From contig LR590463.1 in the NCBI GenBank assembly GCA_901472405.1, positions 1,116,001 to 1,180,000 of the forward strand: a stretch of DNA of 64,000 nucleotides, written 5' to 3'. This document shows, piece after piece, positions 18,330 through 34,842 of this stretch. The translations under genes and the position numbers were made by a program. Numbering within the stretch: the first letter of the stretch is position 1; every line of letters begins with the position of its first letter. The stretch is from Serratia rubidaea (GTDB lineage Bacteria > Pseudomonadota > Gammaproteobacteria > Enterobacterales > Enterobacteriaceae). The notes beneath the pieces were generated by a model that was not told where the DNA came from, did not search any database, and saw nothing but the letters and a program-made list of their open reading frames with translations.

Positions 18330-18401
18330 ATTATTATGCGCCGCTTACCGCCGGCGATCAAGTGAAAAAAGAGGCGGGGAAGGGGGAGGGAACGTCGGGC
18401 G

Positions 18402-18426
18402 AAAAAAAGGCCGCTTGCGCGGCCTT
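18402..18426 (-). terminator. Terminator of acrAB
   Basis: On the minus strand AAGGCCGC-GCAA-GCGGCCTT is followed by TTTTT, 18 bases beyond the acrB stop. Confidence 0.9.
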
Positions 18427-18444
18427 GGTGTGAGCTAAATGCGA

Positions 18445-21590
<3,146 letters not shown>

Positions 21591-21607
21591 GTATTACCGG
21601 CTCCTTT

Positions 21608-22792
21608 TTATGACTTCTGCGCGTCAGCCTGCGGCTGTTTTTGCGCCTGAGTGTCAACTTCTTGTGCTTTTACCTGCATGCCTGGTCTGGTTGTCATCAG
21701 GCCGGTGACGATCACGCGGTCGCCGGATTTCAAACCGTCGGTAACCAGCCATTTGTCGCCGATGGCCTGGTCAGCCTGCAGAGTACGCATTTCAACTTTG
21801 TTGTCGGCGCCGACCACCAGCGCAGTCGCCTGGCCGCGCGGGTTGCGCGTCACGCCCTGTTGCGGCACCAGCAGCGCGTTGCTGCGTACGCCTTCATCCA
21901 GACGGGCGCGCACGAACATGCCGGGCAGCAGCTGGTCGTTCGGGTTAGGGAATACCGCACGGATGGTGATGGAACCGGTGGTTTCATCGACGGTGACGTC
22001 GGAGAACTCCAGGGTGCCTTCCTGCGCGTATTCTTTACCGTTTTCCAGCAGCAGCTTGACCTTCGCCTTGCCGTTTTCCTGTTTCAGGGTGCCGTTGGCC
22101 AGCTCCTGTTTCAGACGCAGAAAATCGTTGCTTGACTGGGTCACGTCGACGTACATCGGATCCAGCTGCTGTACGGTGGCCAGTGCGGTGCTCTGCCCGG
22201 CGGACACCAGCGCGCCTTCGGTGACGGAGGACTTGCCGATACGGCCGGAAATTGGCGAGGTCACCTTGGTGTAAGCCAGGTTGATGCGCGCCGTTTCCAC
22301 TGCGGCCTTGGCGGCCAGCACTGCGGCATTGTTCTGCTGCAAGGTGGAGGTGGCGGTATCGTAATCTTGCTTACTGATGTAGTTGGTGCCCAGCAAGGGT
22401 TTGTAGCGGTTGACGGTTAAGCGTGCGATTTCCGCCGCGGCCTGCGCTTTGGCCAAATCGCCTTTGGCGCTGTTGTAGCTGGCCTGGTAGGTGGCAGGAT
22501 CGATTTGATACAAAGATTCGCCGGCCTTGATATCGCTGCCTTCGACAAAGTTGCGCTTCAGGATGATGCCGCCGACCTGAGGACGAACTTCGGCGATGCG
22601 AAATGCAGCGGTGCGGCCCGGCAGGTCGGTCGTCATATTGAGAGGCTGCGCCTTCAAGGTAACCACGCCCACTTCGGGAGCCTGCTGAGCGCCTTGCTGT
22701 TGGGCTTCTTTATTGTCACATCCTGTAAGCGCTAAGCTGCCGGAAAGCATCAGAACTGCCGCCAGAGGCGTTAACCCTCTGTTTTTGTTCAT
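21608..22792 (-). CDS. acrA: Membrane-fusion protein AcrA
   Basis: The 394-residue periplasmic adaptor links AcrB to TolC. The signal ends in the lipobox LALTGC (Cys about residue 25). The lipoyl/hairpin and beta-barrel domains are visible in AEVRPQVGGIILKRNFVEGS, TKVTSPISGRIGKSSVTEGA and IRAVFPNPNDQLLPGMFVRA. Length and order match E. coli AcrA (397). It is the first gene of acrAB and is divergent from its repressor gene acrR, with a palindromic operator between. Confidence 0.97.
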   Translation of the reverse strand: MNKNRGLTPLAAVLMLSGSLALTGCDNKEAQQQGAQQAPEVGVVTLKAQPLNMTTDLPGRTAAFRIAEVRPQVGGIILKRNFVEGSDIKAGESLYQIDPATYQASYNSAKGDLAKAQAAAEIARLTVNRYKPLLGTNYISKQDYDTATSTLQQNNAAVLAAKAAVETARINLAYTKVTSPISGRIGKSSVTEGALVSAGQSTALATVQQLDPMYVDVTQSSNDFLRLKQELANGTLKQENGKAKVKLLLENGKEYAQEGTLEFSDVTVDETTGSITIRAVFPNPNDQLLPGMFVRARLDEGVRSNALLVPQQGVTRNPRGQATALVVGADNKVEMRTLQADQAIGDKWLVTDGLKSGDRVIVTGLMTTRPGMQVKAQEVDTQAQKQPQADAQKS

Positions 22793-22883
22793 AGAAAAAC
22801 CTCAAGTGTCCGATTTCAAAATGATCAATGGATCACAAGCGCGCAAACCCATTGCTGCGTTAATTTTATGTGCGTGCTATGGT

Positions 22884-22907
22884 ACATACATTCGCAAATG
22901 TATGTAA
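22884..22907. promoter_or_regulatory. AcrR operator in acrA/acrR intergenic region
   Basis: A 24-bp inverted repeat has perfect 10-bp arms TACATACATT and AATGTATGTA around CGCA. It matches the E. coli AcrR site (same arms, different centre). It lies about 90 bases from the acrA start and 28 from acrR, placed to control both. Confidence 0.92.
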
Positions 22908-22934
22908 ATCACGCTCCCCCGAAAAAACAATGCC

Positions 22935-23598
22935 ATGGCACGAAAAACCAAACAGCAGGCGCAAGAAACCCGACAACAGATTCTCGACGCTGCAGTGCGA
23001 GAATTCTCCGAGCGAGGCGTTTCCGCTACTTCGCTCGCCGATATTGCAACGGCAGCCGGGGTGACGCGCGGTGCGATATACTGGCATTTCAAGAATAAGG
23101 TAGACCTGTTTAACGAAGTTTGGGAATTATCAGAGTCGAAAATAGGCGACCTCGAAATAGAGTATCAGGCAAAGTTTCCCGATAATCCACTGAGGATTTT
23201 ACGGGAAATCCTTATCTATGTCCTGACGGCGACGGTGGACGACGTGCGCCGCCGCGCCCTGATGGAGATCCTTTTCCATAAATGTGAATTTGTCGGCGAA
23301 ATGATGCAGCTGCATGACATTCACAAAGTTTTATACCTCGAAAGTTACGAGCATATTGAAAGCGTATTGCGCAACAGCATGCGTTGCGGCCAGCTGCCGG
23401 CCGATCTGCATACCCGGCGCGCGGCGGTTATTTTACGCGCTTACGTCACCGGTTTTGATGGAAAACTGGCTGTTTATGCCGGAAACCTTCGATCTGAAGG
23501 GCGAAGCGGCGGCGCTGGTCGATGCGTTTATCGAAATGGTGCAGTATTGCCCGACGCTGCGCGTCAGCCAGTCCGAGCGGGCGGCGCTGACGCCCTGA
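22935..23598 (+). CDS. acrR: TetR-family repressor AcrR (single-base frameshift)
   Basis: AcrR represses acrAB and itself and releases DNA when drugs bind its C-terminal pocket. The N-terminal helix-turn-helix is clear ([32 protein letters not shown]). The frame breaks in the T4 run 23453-23456. Removing one T gives [20 protein letters not shown] and a stop at 23598, 220 residues (E. coli 215). Real acrR frameshifts occur in resistant strains, but the fault here matches the homopolymer errors in neighbouring essential genes, so I cannot infer efflux derepression. Confidence 0.9.
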
Positions 23599-23638
23599 GC
23601 GGGTACTTTTCGCAGAAATAGAGAACAAGGGGGCAGTG

Positions 23639-23992
23639 ATGTCATCTATCGTATTAGTCGCCAGCGGCGCGGCCTATGGCCAGGAATCCCTGTTTAACGC
23701 GCTGCGTCTGGCGATCGCGCTGAAAGAGCAGCAGAGCGCGCTGGAACTGAAAATTTTTCTGATGTCTGATGCGGTGGTGGCCGGCATTGCCGGGCAGCAG
23801 CCGCATGAAGGCTACCATTTACAGCAGATGCTGGAAATTCTGACGGCGCAGCAGGTGCCGATCAGGCTGTGCAAGACCTGCGCGGATGCGCGCGGCGTCA
23901 GCCGCCTGACGCTGACCGACGGCGTGGAGATCGGCACGCTGGTGGAACTGGCGCAGTGGACGCTGGCCGCAGATAAAGTACTGACGTTTTAA
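23639..23992 (+). CDS. DsrE/DsrF-like family protein
   Basis: The 117-residue protein has the DsrE-like fold pattern: an N-terminal strand IVLVASGAAYGQES, a helix NALRLAIALKEQ, then LELKIFLMSDAVVAGIAGQQ and a C-terminal LVELAQWTLAADKVLTF. Cysteines occur in LCKTCADARG, suggesting a redox or sulfur-relay role, but there is no tus-like operon. ATG 23639 is preferred over GTG 23636; AAGGGGG lies upstream. It follows acrR by 40 bases and may be read from the same promoter. Confidence 0.8.
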   Translation: MSSIVLVASGAAYGQESLFNALRLAIALKEQQSALELKIFLMSDAVVAGIAGQQPHEGYHLQQMLEILTAQQVPIRLCKTCADARGVSRLTLTDGVEIGTLVELAQWTLAADKVLTF

Positions 23993-24000
23993 GCGGCGAC

Positions 24001-24177
24001 TCAGCTTTCCGGCAGATAGGGCGAGGTGACGCCGGCGCGCTGCAGTTTTTCCTGATAGTCCCGTTTGACAATATCCAGCGCCGCCAGCGCGGTGGCTGGA
24101 TCGATCTCGTTACACTCCAGCAGGTAAATCAGGTCTACCGCCAGCTGCAGTTCCGGTGAAGCATTTTCTAGGGACAT
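24001..24177 (-). CDS. rsmS: RsmS (YbaM), small pleiotropic regulator
   Basis: The 58-residue product reads [20 protein letters not shown], then [20 protein letters not shown], matching E. coli YbaM (RsmS in Pectobacterium). RsmS affects secondary metabolism in plant-pathogen relatives; its molecular action is poorly known. As in E. coli it lies downstream of priC on the same strand. Confidence 0.9.
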   Translation of the reverse strand: MSLENASPELQLAVDLIYLLECNEIDPATALAALDIVKRDYQEKLQRAGVTSPYLPES

Positions 24178-24328
24178 AAATCCAACGTTTAATTCAATGA
24201 GTAAGTTTATCCGGCACGCTAGCGCCTAATCGGTCGGAAAATAGCGGGAAGCGGCCCGCTAACCAGCACTGAGTATAGTGAAGGTCGCGCGGCGCCGGGC
24301 ATTTTCCTTCAAATATTGTGACAAATAT

Positions 24329-24865
24329 TCAAAAACCGTTTTCTTTACGCTCGATGCCGCGCTCAATGCGCGCCAGCGCCTGCCGGCAACGCATCAGGCG
24401 TCCCTCCAGCGCCGCCACTTCCTGCTGCAGCTTGCGTTGCGCCGCCAGCGTGCTCTGCGCGCCGAGTAAACTTTCCCGATCCTGAATCATGGCGATCAGG
24501 CGGCGCTCGTAATCCTGGTGCTCCGCCAGCTTGTGGTACAGATCTTCCTCTTTCGGCGCCCGGGGTTGGTTTTTGCGCCGCAGCGCCTGCGTGGCCAGTT
24601 CACGCTGCAGCGCGGCGATTTGCGCCACCAGCTTTTCCGCCAGAAACGCCACCTGCGGCGTACGGTTGTCGTTGACCGCATCTTTCAACTGGGCAAAGTT
24701 GTGTTGGATCTGCGCCAGATAGTCGCGCAGCCGCGTGCCCTGATGGCTGAACAGCGCGCTGTCGAAGCGGGCCTGCGGGATCGGTGCGTCGCCGTGCGGC
24801 GAAACCTCGCCGGCCAGTTGGGCGATCTGCTGTTCCAGAACCTGTATCAGTCGGTGTGTGCTCAC
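24329..24865 (-). CDS. priC: Primosomal replication protein N'' (PriC)
   Basis: PriC helps reload DnaB at stalled replication forks. The 178-residue product is helical and basic, with VLEQQIAQLAGEVSPHGDAP, ARFDSALFSHQGTRLRDYLA and HQDYERRLIAMIQDRESLL, all family features. The C-terminus is a coiled coil ending ARIERGIERKENGF. It is divergent from ybaN and upstream of rsmS, the E. coli order. Confidence 0.94.
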   Translation of the reverse strand: MSTHRLIQVLEQQIAQLAGEVSPHGDAPIPQARFDSALFSHQGTRLRDYLAQIQHNFAQLKDAVNDNRTPQVAFLAEKLVAQIAALQRELATQALRRKNQPRAPKEEDLYHKLAEHQDYERRLIAMIQDRESLLGAQSTLAAQRKLQQEVAALEGRLMRCRQALARIERGIERKENGF

Positions 24866-24996
24866 GGTGGTGTGTCCTAACGGGCGTTATCGGTCTAACC
24901 GGTATACTACCTGAAAGCGGCGGCTGGAGGGGAATGTTACCGCGCCGGCCTGGTGCGGTGGTAAAGTGGGGGTCTGCATGGCGAAGAGGAAAAACG

Positions 24997-25377
24997 ATGG
25001 CGCGTTGGCTGTTGATCGGAGTGGGCTGGCTGGCGGTGGTGCTGGCGACGCTCGGCGTGGTGCTGCCGCTGATGCCGACGACGCCGTTCCTGCTGCTGGC
25101 AGCCTGGTGTTTCGCGCGCTCTTCGCCGCGGTTTCACCACTGGCTGCTGTATCGCTCATGGTGCGGCGGCTATCTGCGCCACTGGCAGCAGCATAAGGCG
25201 CTGCCGCCCGGCGCCAAATGGAAGGCGATGCTGCTGAGCACGCTGACCTTCGCCGTGTCGATCTGGCTGGTGAAGATCGTCTGGCTGCGCGTGATGCTGT
25301 TGCTGATGCTGCTCGCGCTGCTGATTTTTATGTGGCGTCTGCCGGTTGTTGATCTGCCACAAGAAAAGCGGCGCTGA
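24997..25377 (+). CDS. ybaN: YbaN family inner-membrane protein (DUF454)
   Basis: The 126-residue membrane protein has the DUF454 pattern MARWLLIGVGWLAVVLATLG, VLPLMPTTPFLLLAAWCFAR and SSPRFHHWLL, with a second hydrophobic region near the C-terminus (LRVMLLLMLLALLIFMW). Its function is unknown; it lies between priC and apt as in E. coli. ATG 24997 gives the family start, with AAGAGGAAAAACG upstream as ribosome site. A weak hairpin (CGGCGCTGAACGCCG) overlaps the stop. Confidence 0.92.
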   Translation: MARWLLIGVGWLAVVLATLGVVLPLMPTTPFLLLAAWCFARSSPRFHHWLLYRSWCGGYLRHWQQHKALPPGAKWKAMLLSTLTFAVSIWLVKIVWLRVMLLLMLLALLIFMWRLPVVDLPQEKRR

Positions 25378-25585
25378 ACGCCGTTTATGATAGACAGAAT
25401 TGACGGGCGTCGGCCGGCCAAAAGTAAGGGACGGTTGCATTTGTGCGCCAGTTTGCATAAATTTGAGCGTTTTCGTGCGCGGGTTACCTCCTTATTATCC
25501 TTTTTTCAGGGCATCCTCCCTTCGAGGCGCCCGGATTTCAGGCGTCCCGCGTTCCAGTTTTAAGCAGTTTTATCAGGCAATAATT

Positions 25586-26137
25586 ATGACCGCTACTGCG
25601 CAGCAGCTTCAGTTTATTAAAGACAGTATCAAAACCATTCCGGATTACCCGAAGCCGGGCATACTGTTCCGTGACGTCACCAGCCTGTTGGAGAACCCAC
25701 TGGCTTATGCTTCCAGCATCGAACTGCTGGTTGAGCGTTATCGCGATGCAGGCATCACCAAAGTGGTTGGTACCGAAGCGCGTGGTTTCCTGTTCGGCGC
25801 GCCGGTGGCGCTGGCCTTGGGCGTGGGCTTTGTGCCGGTGCGTAAACCGGGCAAGCTGCCGCGTGCGACGCTGAGCGAAAGCTATGAGCTGGAGTACGGC
25901 ACCGACCAGCTGGAAATCCACACCGACGCCATCGAAGCCGGCGACGTCGTGCTGGTGGTGGACGATCTGCTGGCGACCGGCGGCACCATCGAGGCCACCG
26001 CCAAGCTGATCCGCCGCCTGGGCGGCGAAGTCAAAGACGCGGCATTCATCATCAACCTGCCGGACCTCGGCGGCGAAGCGCGGCTGAATACGCTGGGCAT
26101 CGACTGCTACAGCCTGGTGAACTTCGCCGGCCACTGA
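25586..26137 (+). CDS. apt: Adenine phosphoribosyltransferase
   Basis: Apt makes AMP from adenine and PRPP. The 183-residue protein (E. coli 183) has [19 protein letters not shown] and the PRPP-binding loop [14 protein letters not shown] (about residues 122-135). ATG 25586 begins [20 protein letters not shown]. Apt and the adenine deaminase at 10.7-12.5 kb are two competing fates for adenine in the same region. It precedes dnaX by 147 bases. Confidence 0.97.
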   Translation: MTATAQQLQFIKDSIKTIPDYPKPGILFRDVTSLLENPLAYASSIELLVERYRDAGITKVVGTEARGFLFGAPVALALGVGFVPVRKPGKLPRATLSESYELEYGTDQLEIHTDAIEAGDVVLVVDDLLATGGTIEATAKLIRRLGGEVKDAAFIINLPDLGGEARLNTLGIDCYSLVNFAGH

Positions 26138-26284
26138 TTGACGGCGGTTGCCCGCCCGGCATGTTGCCCGCCGTCGTAGGCTTACGCGCGGCGGTCTGAC
26201 GATGCAATGCGTATATCGGCCTCGCGGATTGACGCGGGGCTGTGTTAGCATGACCCTCCAGATTACTCGACTTCTCCGGTATTA

Positions 26285-28595
<2,311 letters not shown>

Positions 28596-28596
<1 letters not shown>

Positions 28597-29201
28597 TGCA
28601 AACCAGTCCGCTGCTGGAGTCATTGATGGAAGCGCTGCGCTGCCTGCCGGGCGTTGGCCCGAAGTCGGCGCAGCGTATGGCGTTCCAACTGCTGCAACGG
28701 GATCGCAGCGGCGGTATGCGTTTGGCGCAGGCGTTGACCCGCGCCATGTCGGAAATCGGCCACTGCGCCGATTGCCGCACCTTTACCGAGCAAGACGTCT
28801 GCACCATTTGCGCCAATCCGCGCCGTCAGCAAAACGGCCAGATTTGCGTGGTGGAGAGCCCGGCGGATATCCATGCCATTGAGCAGACCGGCCAGTTCGC
28901 CGGCCGCTACTTTGTGCTGATGGGGCATCTGTCGCCGCTGGACGGCATCGGCCCGGCCGATATCGGCCTCGACCGGCTGGAGCAGCGGCTTGAGCAGGAG
29001 GAGATCGCCGAGGTGATCCTGGCGACCAACCCGACGGTTGAAGGTGAAGCCACCGCCAACTACATCGCGGAAATGTGCGGCCAGTACGGCGTGCTGGCCA
29101 GCCGCATCGCCCACGGGGTGCCGGTTGGCGGCGAGCTGGAAATGGTCGACGGCACTACGCTGTCGCACTCGCTGGCCGGGCGTCACGCCATCAAATTCTG
29201 A
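28596..29201 (+). CDS. recR: Recombination protein RecR
   Basis: RecR works with RecF and RecO to load RecA at gaps. The 201-residue protein has the N-terminal HhH motif [17 protein letters not shown], the C4 zinc finger [16 protein letters not shown] (residues about 57-72) and a Toprim domain starting [17 protein letters not shown]. Length equals E. coli RecR (201). Start ATG 28596 overlaps the ybaB stop by one base. Confidence 0.97.
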
Positions 29202-29263
29202 CGTTTGCCGTTCACGGGATGCCGCGCGCATCCCGTTTCAGGATAAAAACTTCCCTCCACCCG

Positions 29264-29290
29264 CTTGAAAAACCACGCACTTATCCCCAT
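29264..29290 (+). promoter_or_regulatory. Heat-shock (sigma-32) promoter of htpG
   Basis: CTTGAAA (29264-29270), a 14-base spacer and CCCCAT (29285-29290) match the sigma-32 consensus CTTGAAA-N13/14-CCCCAT. It lies 48 bases upstream of the htpG start. Confidence 0.9.
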
Positions 29291-29337
29291 CTGATCCTCA
29301 TCGTTCGTTTTGGTACCAATTGTCTTTGAGGTAATCG

Positions 29338-31209
29338 ATGAGTATGAAAGGCCAAGAAACCCGCGGATTTCAGTCTGAAGTCAAACAGCTGCTGCATTTG
29401 ATGATTCATTCGCTGTATTCCAACAAAGAAATTTTTCTGCGCGAGCTGATTTCCAACGCCTCCGACGCCGCGGATAAGCTGCGTTTCCGCGCGCTGTCCG
29501 CGCCGGAACTCTATGCGGGCGACGGCGACCTGCGCGTTCGACTGTCTTTCGACAAAGACAAGCGTACGCTGACCATCTCAGATAACGGCATCGGCATGAG
29601 CCGCGACGAGGTGATCGAAAACCTCGGCACCATCGCCAAATCCGGCACCAAGGCGTTTCTGGAGTCCATCGGCTCCGACCAGGCGAAAGACAGCCAGCTG
29701 ATCGGTCAGTTCGGCGTGGGCTTCTACTCGGCGTTTATCGTCGCCGATAAAGTCACCGTACGCACCCGCGCTGCGGGCGCCGCCGCTGATGAAGGCGTGT
29801 TCTGGGAGTCGGTCGGCGAAGGCGACTACACCATTGCCGATATCAGCAAAGAAGATCGCGGCACCGAGATCACCCTGCACCTGCGCGAAGGTGAAGATGA
29901 ATACCTGGACGCCTGGCGTCTGCGTTCGGTGATCGGCAAATACTCCGATCACATCGCGCTGCCGGTCGAGATTGAAACCAAAAACGAAGAAGACGACACC
30001 GTCACCTGGGAGAAGGTCAACAAGGCCCAGGCGCTGTGGACCCGCAGCAAGTCGGACGTGACCGACGACGAGTACAAAGAGTTCTATAAGCACATCGCCC
30101 ATGACTTCAGCGACCCGCTGAGCTGGAGCCACAACCGGGTGGAAGGCAAGCAGGAGTATACCAGCCTGCTGTATATCCCGGCGCAGGCGCCGTGGGATAT
30201 GTGGAACCGCGACCACAAGCACGGGCTGAAGCTGTACGTGCAGCGCGTGTTTATCATGGACGACGCCGAGCAGTTTATGCCGAACTACCTGCGCTTCGTG
30301 CGCGGTCTGATCGACTCCAACGATCTGCCGCTCAACGTCTCGCGTGAAATTCTGCAGGACAGCCGCGTGACCCAGAACCTGCGCAGCGCGCTGACCAAAC
30401 GCGTGCTGCAGATGCTGGAAAAACTGGCCAAAGACGATGCCGAAGCCTACCAGAAGTTCTGGCAGCAGTTCGGTCTGGTGCTGAAAGAAGGCCCGGCGGA
30501 AGACGCCAACAACAAAGACGCCGTCGCCAAGCTGCTGCGTTTTGCCTCGACCCACGGCGACAGCTCGGCGCAGACCGTGTCGCTGGAAGAGTACATCAGC
30601 CGCATGGGCGAAGGGCAGGAGAAGATCTACTACATCACCGCCGACAGCTATGCCGCGGCCAACAGCAGCCCGCATCTGGAGCTGTTCCGCAAGAAAGGCA
30701 TCGAAGTGCTGCTGCTGTCCGACCGTATCGACGAGTGGATGATGAGCTACCTGACCGAGTTCGACGGTAAGGTATTCCAGTCGGTCAGCAAGGCGGATGA
30801 GGCGCTGGAGAAGCTGGCGGATGAAACCGAAGAGCAGAAAGAAGCGGAAAAACAGCTGGAGCCGTTTATCGACCGCGTGAAAACGCTGCTGGGCGAGCGG
30901 GTGAAGGACGTGCGCCTGACGCACCGTCTGACCGATACGCCAGCGATCGTCACCACCGATGCGGATGAAATGAGCACCCAGATGGCGAAACTGTTCGCCG
31001 CTGCGGGCCAGCAGGCGCCGGAAGTGAAGTATATTTTCGAGCTGAATCCGGAACATGCGTTGGTGAAACGCGCATCCGACGTGGGCGATAACGAACAATT
31101 CGCCGAGTGGATCGATCTGCTGCTGGATCAGGCGCTGCTGGCCGAGCGCGGCACGCTGGAAGATCCGAACCTGTTTATCCGTCGGATGAACAAACTGCTG
31201 TCAGTATAA
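29338..31209 (+). CDS. htpG: Molecular chaperone HtpG (Hsp90)
   Basis: HtpG is the cytosolic Hsp90 ATPase. The 623-residue protein (E. coli 624) has the GHKL nucleotide site: [38 protein letters not shown] and [13 protein letters not shown]. It also has the middle-domain [15 protein letters not shown] and the C-terminal dimerisation region. A sigma-32 promoter precedes it and a long hairpin terminator follows. The long antisense frame across it is a codon-bias shadow. Confidence 0.98.
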   Translation: MSMKGQETRGFQSEVKQLLHLMIHSLYSNKEIFLRELISNASDAADKLRFRALSAPELYAGDGDLRVRLSFDKDKRTLTISDNGIGMSRDEVIENLGTIAKSGTKAFLESIGSDQAKDSQLIGQFGVGFYSAFIVADKVTVRTRAAGAAADEGVFWESVGEGDYTIADISKEDRGTEITLHLREGEDEYLDAWRLRSVIGKYSDHIALPVEIETKNEEDDTVTWEKVNKAQALWTRSKSDVTDDEYKEFYKHIAHDFSDPLSWSHNRVEGKQEYTSLLYIPAQAPWDMWNRDHKHGLKLYVQRVFIMDDAEQFMPNYLRFVRGLIDSNDLPLNVSREILQDSRVTQNLRSALTKRVLQMLEKLAKDDAEAYQKFWQQFGLVLKEGPAEDANNKDAVAKLLRFASTHGDSSAQTVSLEEYISRMGEGQEKIYYITADSYAAANSSPHLELFRKKGIEVLLLSDRIDEWMMSYLTEFDGKVFQSVSKADEALEKLADETEEQKEAEKQLEPFIDRVKTLLGERVKDVRLTHRLTDTPAIVTTDADEMSTQMAKLFAAAGQQAPEVKYIFELNPEHALVKRASDVGDNEQFAEWIDLLLDQALLAERGTLEDPNLFIRRMNKLLSV

Positions 31210-31232
31210 TTCTGATTTATGCCTTAACGCTC

Positions 31233-31263
31233 CAGGGCCGCAGCGCATCGCGCTGCGGCCCTG
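31233..31263 (+). terminator. htpG terminator
   Basis: Perfect 14-bp arms (CAGGGCCGCAGCGC and its complement) around ATC lie 24 bases after the htpG stop and are followed by TCTTTA. A very stable hairpin with a short T-rich tail. Confidence 0.85.
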
Positions 31264-31453
31264 TCTTTACGGCCTCCGGCAATCTGGCCAGCGCTTGACG
31301 CGTGGTTTGCCGACCAGCGTAAGCCGTTAATTTTTATGCCGTTGGCTGTTTATTGTGCGCAAGCGATTTCCCGCTGCGCCTTGAGCCGCCCCCCGCTAAA
31401 ATGGTATGGTTGAGCGTTTTCGCAATTTTAATATAAAAACTTATACCCGATAG

Positions 31454-32151
<698 letters not shown>

Positions 32152-32170
32152 TCGCGCTTCGTTGATAGAT

Positions 32171-32200
32171 AACGCCGGCTGATGTCCGGCGTTTTTTTTT
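32171..32200 (+). terminator. adk terminator
   Basis: AACGCCGG-CTGATGT-CCGGCGTT runs directly into nine T residues, 20 bases after the adk stop. Confidence 0.95.
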
Positions 32201-32313
32201 GCCTTTTTTTCTTATGAAATGTGATCCGCCTGGCTTTGTGCTCGGGCTGATGTTTAATTCCCCGCGGCGAATAACGTATAACAGCCCACACTTCAGTTTG
32301 CAGGAAGAAGCGC

Positions 32314-33447
32314 ATGCTAAGACCGACCAATTTCTTGGAAGAATCCACCGCTCGCCAGATCGTCCAGCGCGCGATGGGCATTATTGCCTACTCGGTGAAT
32401 GTGATGGACAACAACGGCGTCATTATCGCTTCCGGCGACGCCTCGCGCCTGTTCCAGCGCCACGAAGGCGCGGTGCTGGCGCTGACGGAGAACCGGGTGG
32501 TGGAGATTGACGTCGCCACCGCCGCCCATCTGAAAGGCGTGCAGCCGGGCATCAACCTGCCGTTCTGTTTTCGCAACCAGCGGGTGGGGGTGATCGGTAT
32601 TTCCGGCGATCCGGCGCAGGTGCGCAACTATGCGGAGCTGGTCAAAATGGCGGCTGAGCTGATGGTCGAACAGGCGGCGCTGCTTGACCAGCATCAGTGG
32701 GAGAAACGCTACCGCGAAGAGCTGGCCAATCAGCTGCTGCAGGGGGCGGGAGACCGGGCGGCGCTGGAGGCGATGGCCGCTTACCTGGGGCTGGATCTGC
32801 TGCAGCCGCGCATCGTATGGATTATTGAGCTGCACGATCGCCAGCCGCACCTGCTGCGTGAACTGCTCAATGAGCTGGAGAGCAGCCAGCGCGACACGCT
32901 AATCGCCATGACCGGCCTTAACGAGCTGGTGCTGCTGCGTCCCGCCAGCTGGCTGCAGGGCGCCTGGAGCCAGAAGCTGGAGCGCAAACAGGCGCAGGCG
33001 CTGCAGGCCCGGCTGCAGCAGCGCTTCTCCGTGCGGCTGATCGTCGGCGGCTATTTTGCCGGCGAAGAGGGGGTGTTCCGCTCCGGGCTGACGGCCCGCG
33101 CCACGCAGGCGATGGCGCGGCGGCTGAAGCTGCGCCACAAGTCGCTGTTCTATGATGACTATCCGCTGCCGGCGCTGCTGTGCGACATGTGTGAGGACTG
33201 GCGCGCGCTGGAGCTGAGCAAACCCTGGCGCGTTCTGAGCGAGCAGGATGACAAAGGGGTGCTGCGCCACACCCTGAGGCAATATTTTTCGCGGAACTGT
33301 GATCAGACGCAGACTGCGCTGCAGCTGCATATTCACGTCAATACGCTGCGCTATCGCCTGCAGCGTATCGAAGCCATTACCGGTTTAAAAATCAACGCAT
33401 TGACGACGACGCTGCAGCTCTATATCGGCATGCTGCTCAACGAGTGA
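32314..33447 (+). CDS. cdaR: Sugar-diacid regulator CdaR
   Basis: The 377-residue protein (E. coli 385) has the N-terminal diacid-recognition domain, ARQIVQRAMGIIAYSVNVMD then GVQPGINLPFCFRNQRVGVI, and a C-terminal PucR-type helix-turn-helix (TALQLHIHVNTLRYRLQRIE, about residues 335-355). CdaR activates glucarate, galactarate and glycerate genes in E. coli. Here it lies 119 bases upstream of a GntP-family permease and glycerate kinase, its likely targets. The region resembles cdaR-linked glycerate use more than a full gar/gud locus, since aldolase and dehydratase genes are missing. Confidence 0.92.
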   Translation: MLRPTNFLEESTARQIVQRAMGIIAYSVNVMDNNGVIIASGDASRLFQRHEGAVLALTENRVVEIDVATAAHLKGVQPGINLPFCFRNQRVGVIGISGDPAQVRNYAELVKMAAELMVEQAALLDQHQWEKRYREELANQLLQGAGDRAALEAMAAYLGLDLLQPRIVWIIELHDRQPHLLRELLNELESSQRDTLIAMTGLNELVLLRPASWLQGAWSQKLERKQAQALQARLQQRFSVRLIVGGYFAGEEGVFRSGLTARATQAMARRLKLRHKSLFYDDYPLPALLCDMCEDWRALELSKPWRVLSEQDDKGVLRHTLRQYFSRNCDQTQTALQLHIHVNTLRYRLQRIEAITGLKINALTTTLQLYIGMLLNE

Positions 33448-33566
33448 ATTGTGTAAACCCACAAGTCGCCGGCGTTTTGACCGCTGATTTTTTGTTGTTT
33501 CCTCTCAAGTTAACCGTCCCGGCGCGGCATATGTTGGCCTGACACCAACAACGGGGAATAACAACA

Positions 33567-34832
33567 ATGACAACGGTATCCACTTTGGGCGCACTGGTGG
33601 CGTTAGTCGTCGCCATCGTCTTGATTCTACGCAAGGTTCCACCCGCATACGGCATGATTGCCGGCGCTCTGGCCGGCGGGCTGTGCGGCGGCGCCGATCT
33701 GGTCGAAACCGTCACGCTGATGATCGGCGGCGCGCAGGGCATCACCAATGCGGTGATGCGTATTCTGGCGGCCGGCGTACTGGCGGGCGTGCTGATCGAA
33801 TCCGGGGCGGCGCACACCATTGCCGAAACCATCGTGCGTAAAGTCGGGGAAACCCGCGCGCTGCTGGCGCTGGCGGTGGCTACACTGATCCTGACGGCGG
33901 TCGGCGTATTTATCGATGTGGCGGTGATCACCGTAGCGCCGATCGCGCTGTCGATTGCACATAAGGCCGGGATCTCGCGGGTGGCGATCCTGCTGGCGAT
34001 GATTGGCGGCGGTAAGGCCGGCAACGTGATGTCGCCGAACCCGAACACCATCGCCGCCGCGGATAACTTTCATCAGCCGCTGACCTCGGTGATGATGGCG
34101 GGCATCGTACCCGGCCTGTGCGGGCTGCTGGTGGCGTATCTGCTGGCCAAACGTCTGAGCAACCGCGGCAGCATGGTACTGGCGGAAGAATTGACGGCGC
34201 AGAACGAAGGCGCACGCCCCGGATTTTGGGCCGCCCTCAGCGCGCCATTGATCGCCATTGTGCTGCTGTCGCTGCGGCCGATCGCCGGCATTGCCATCGA
34301 TCCGCTGATCGCCCTGCCGGTAGGCGGTCTGGCCGGCGCGCTGCTGATGGGGCGCATCCGCCAGTGCAATCAGTTTATGATGTCCGGCCTGAGCCGTATG
34401 GCGCCGGTGGCGATCATGCTGCTGGGTACGGGCACGCTGGCCGGCATTATCGCCAACTCGCAGCTGAAGGACGCATTGATTAACACGTTGACGCATACCG
34501 GGCTGCCGGCCTGGCTGCTGGCGCCGCTGTCGGGGGCGCTGATGTCGATGGCGACCGCTTCGACCACCGCCGGCACCGCCGTCGCCTCCGGCGTCTTCAG
34601 CAATACGCTGCTGGAGCTGGGAGTCAGCGGTCTGGCGGGCGCGGCCATGATTCATGCCGGCGCCACCGTGCTGGACCATCTGCCGCACGGCAGCTTTTTC
34701 CACGCCACCGGCGGCAGCGTCAATATGTCGGTGCATGAACGCCTGAAGCTGTTGCCGTATGAAACGCTGGTGGGCTTCACCATTGCGGCGGTTTCCGCGC
34801 TGATGTTTGGCGTATTTAATCTGGCAGGATAA
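33567..34832 (+). CDS. GntP-family organic-acid permease
   Basis: The 421-residue membrane protein has about twelve hydrophobic segments and GntP/CitMHS-type motifs: [40 protein letters not shown] and [20 protein letters not shown]. GntP proteins bring in gluconate and related acids with protons. Because glycerate kinase follows 10 bases later and CdaR precedes, glycerate is the probable substrate (inference). AACGGGGAAT serves as ribosome site. Confidence 0.88.
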   Translation: MTTVSTLGALVALVVAIVLILRKVPPAYGMIAGALAGGLCGGADLVETVTLMIGGAQGITNAVMRILAAGVLAGVLIESGAAHTIAETIVRKVGETRALLALAVATLILTAVGVFIDVAVITVAPIALSIAHKAGISRVAILLAMIGGGKAGNVMSPNPNTIAAADNFHQPLTSVMMAGIVPGLCGLLVAYLLAKRLSNRGSMVLAEELTAQNEGARPGFWAALSAPLIAIVLLSLRPIAGIAIDPLIALPVGGLAGALLMGRIRQCNQFMMSGLSRMAPVAIMLLGTGTLAGIIANSQLKDALINTLTHTGLPAWLLAPLSGALMSMATASTTAGTAVASGVFSNTLLELGVSGLAGAAMIHAGATVLDHLPHGSFFHATGGSVNMSVHERLKLLPYETLVGFTIAAVSALMFGVFNLAG

Positions 34833-34842
34833 GGAATTGACG

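Noticed and set aside
29578..31098. 506-residue open frame antisense to htpG
   Set aside because: It lies wholly within htpG, has no family similarity or ribosome site, and is explained by GC-rich codon bias. The same holds for long antisense frames in the GntP permease (33627-34886), dnaX (26414-27364) and ushA (42267-43487).
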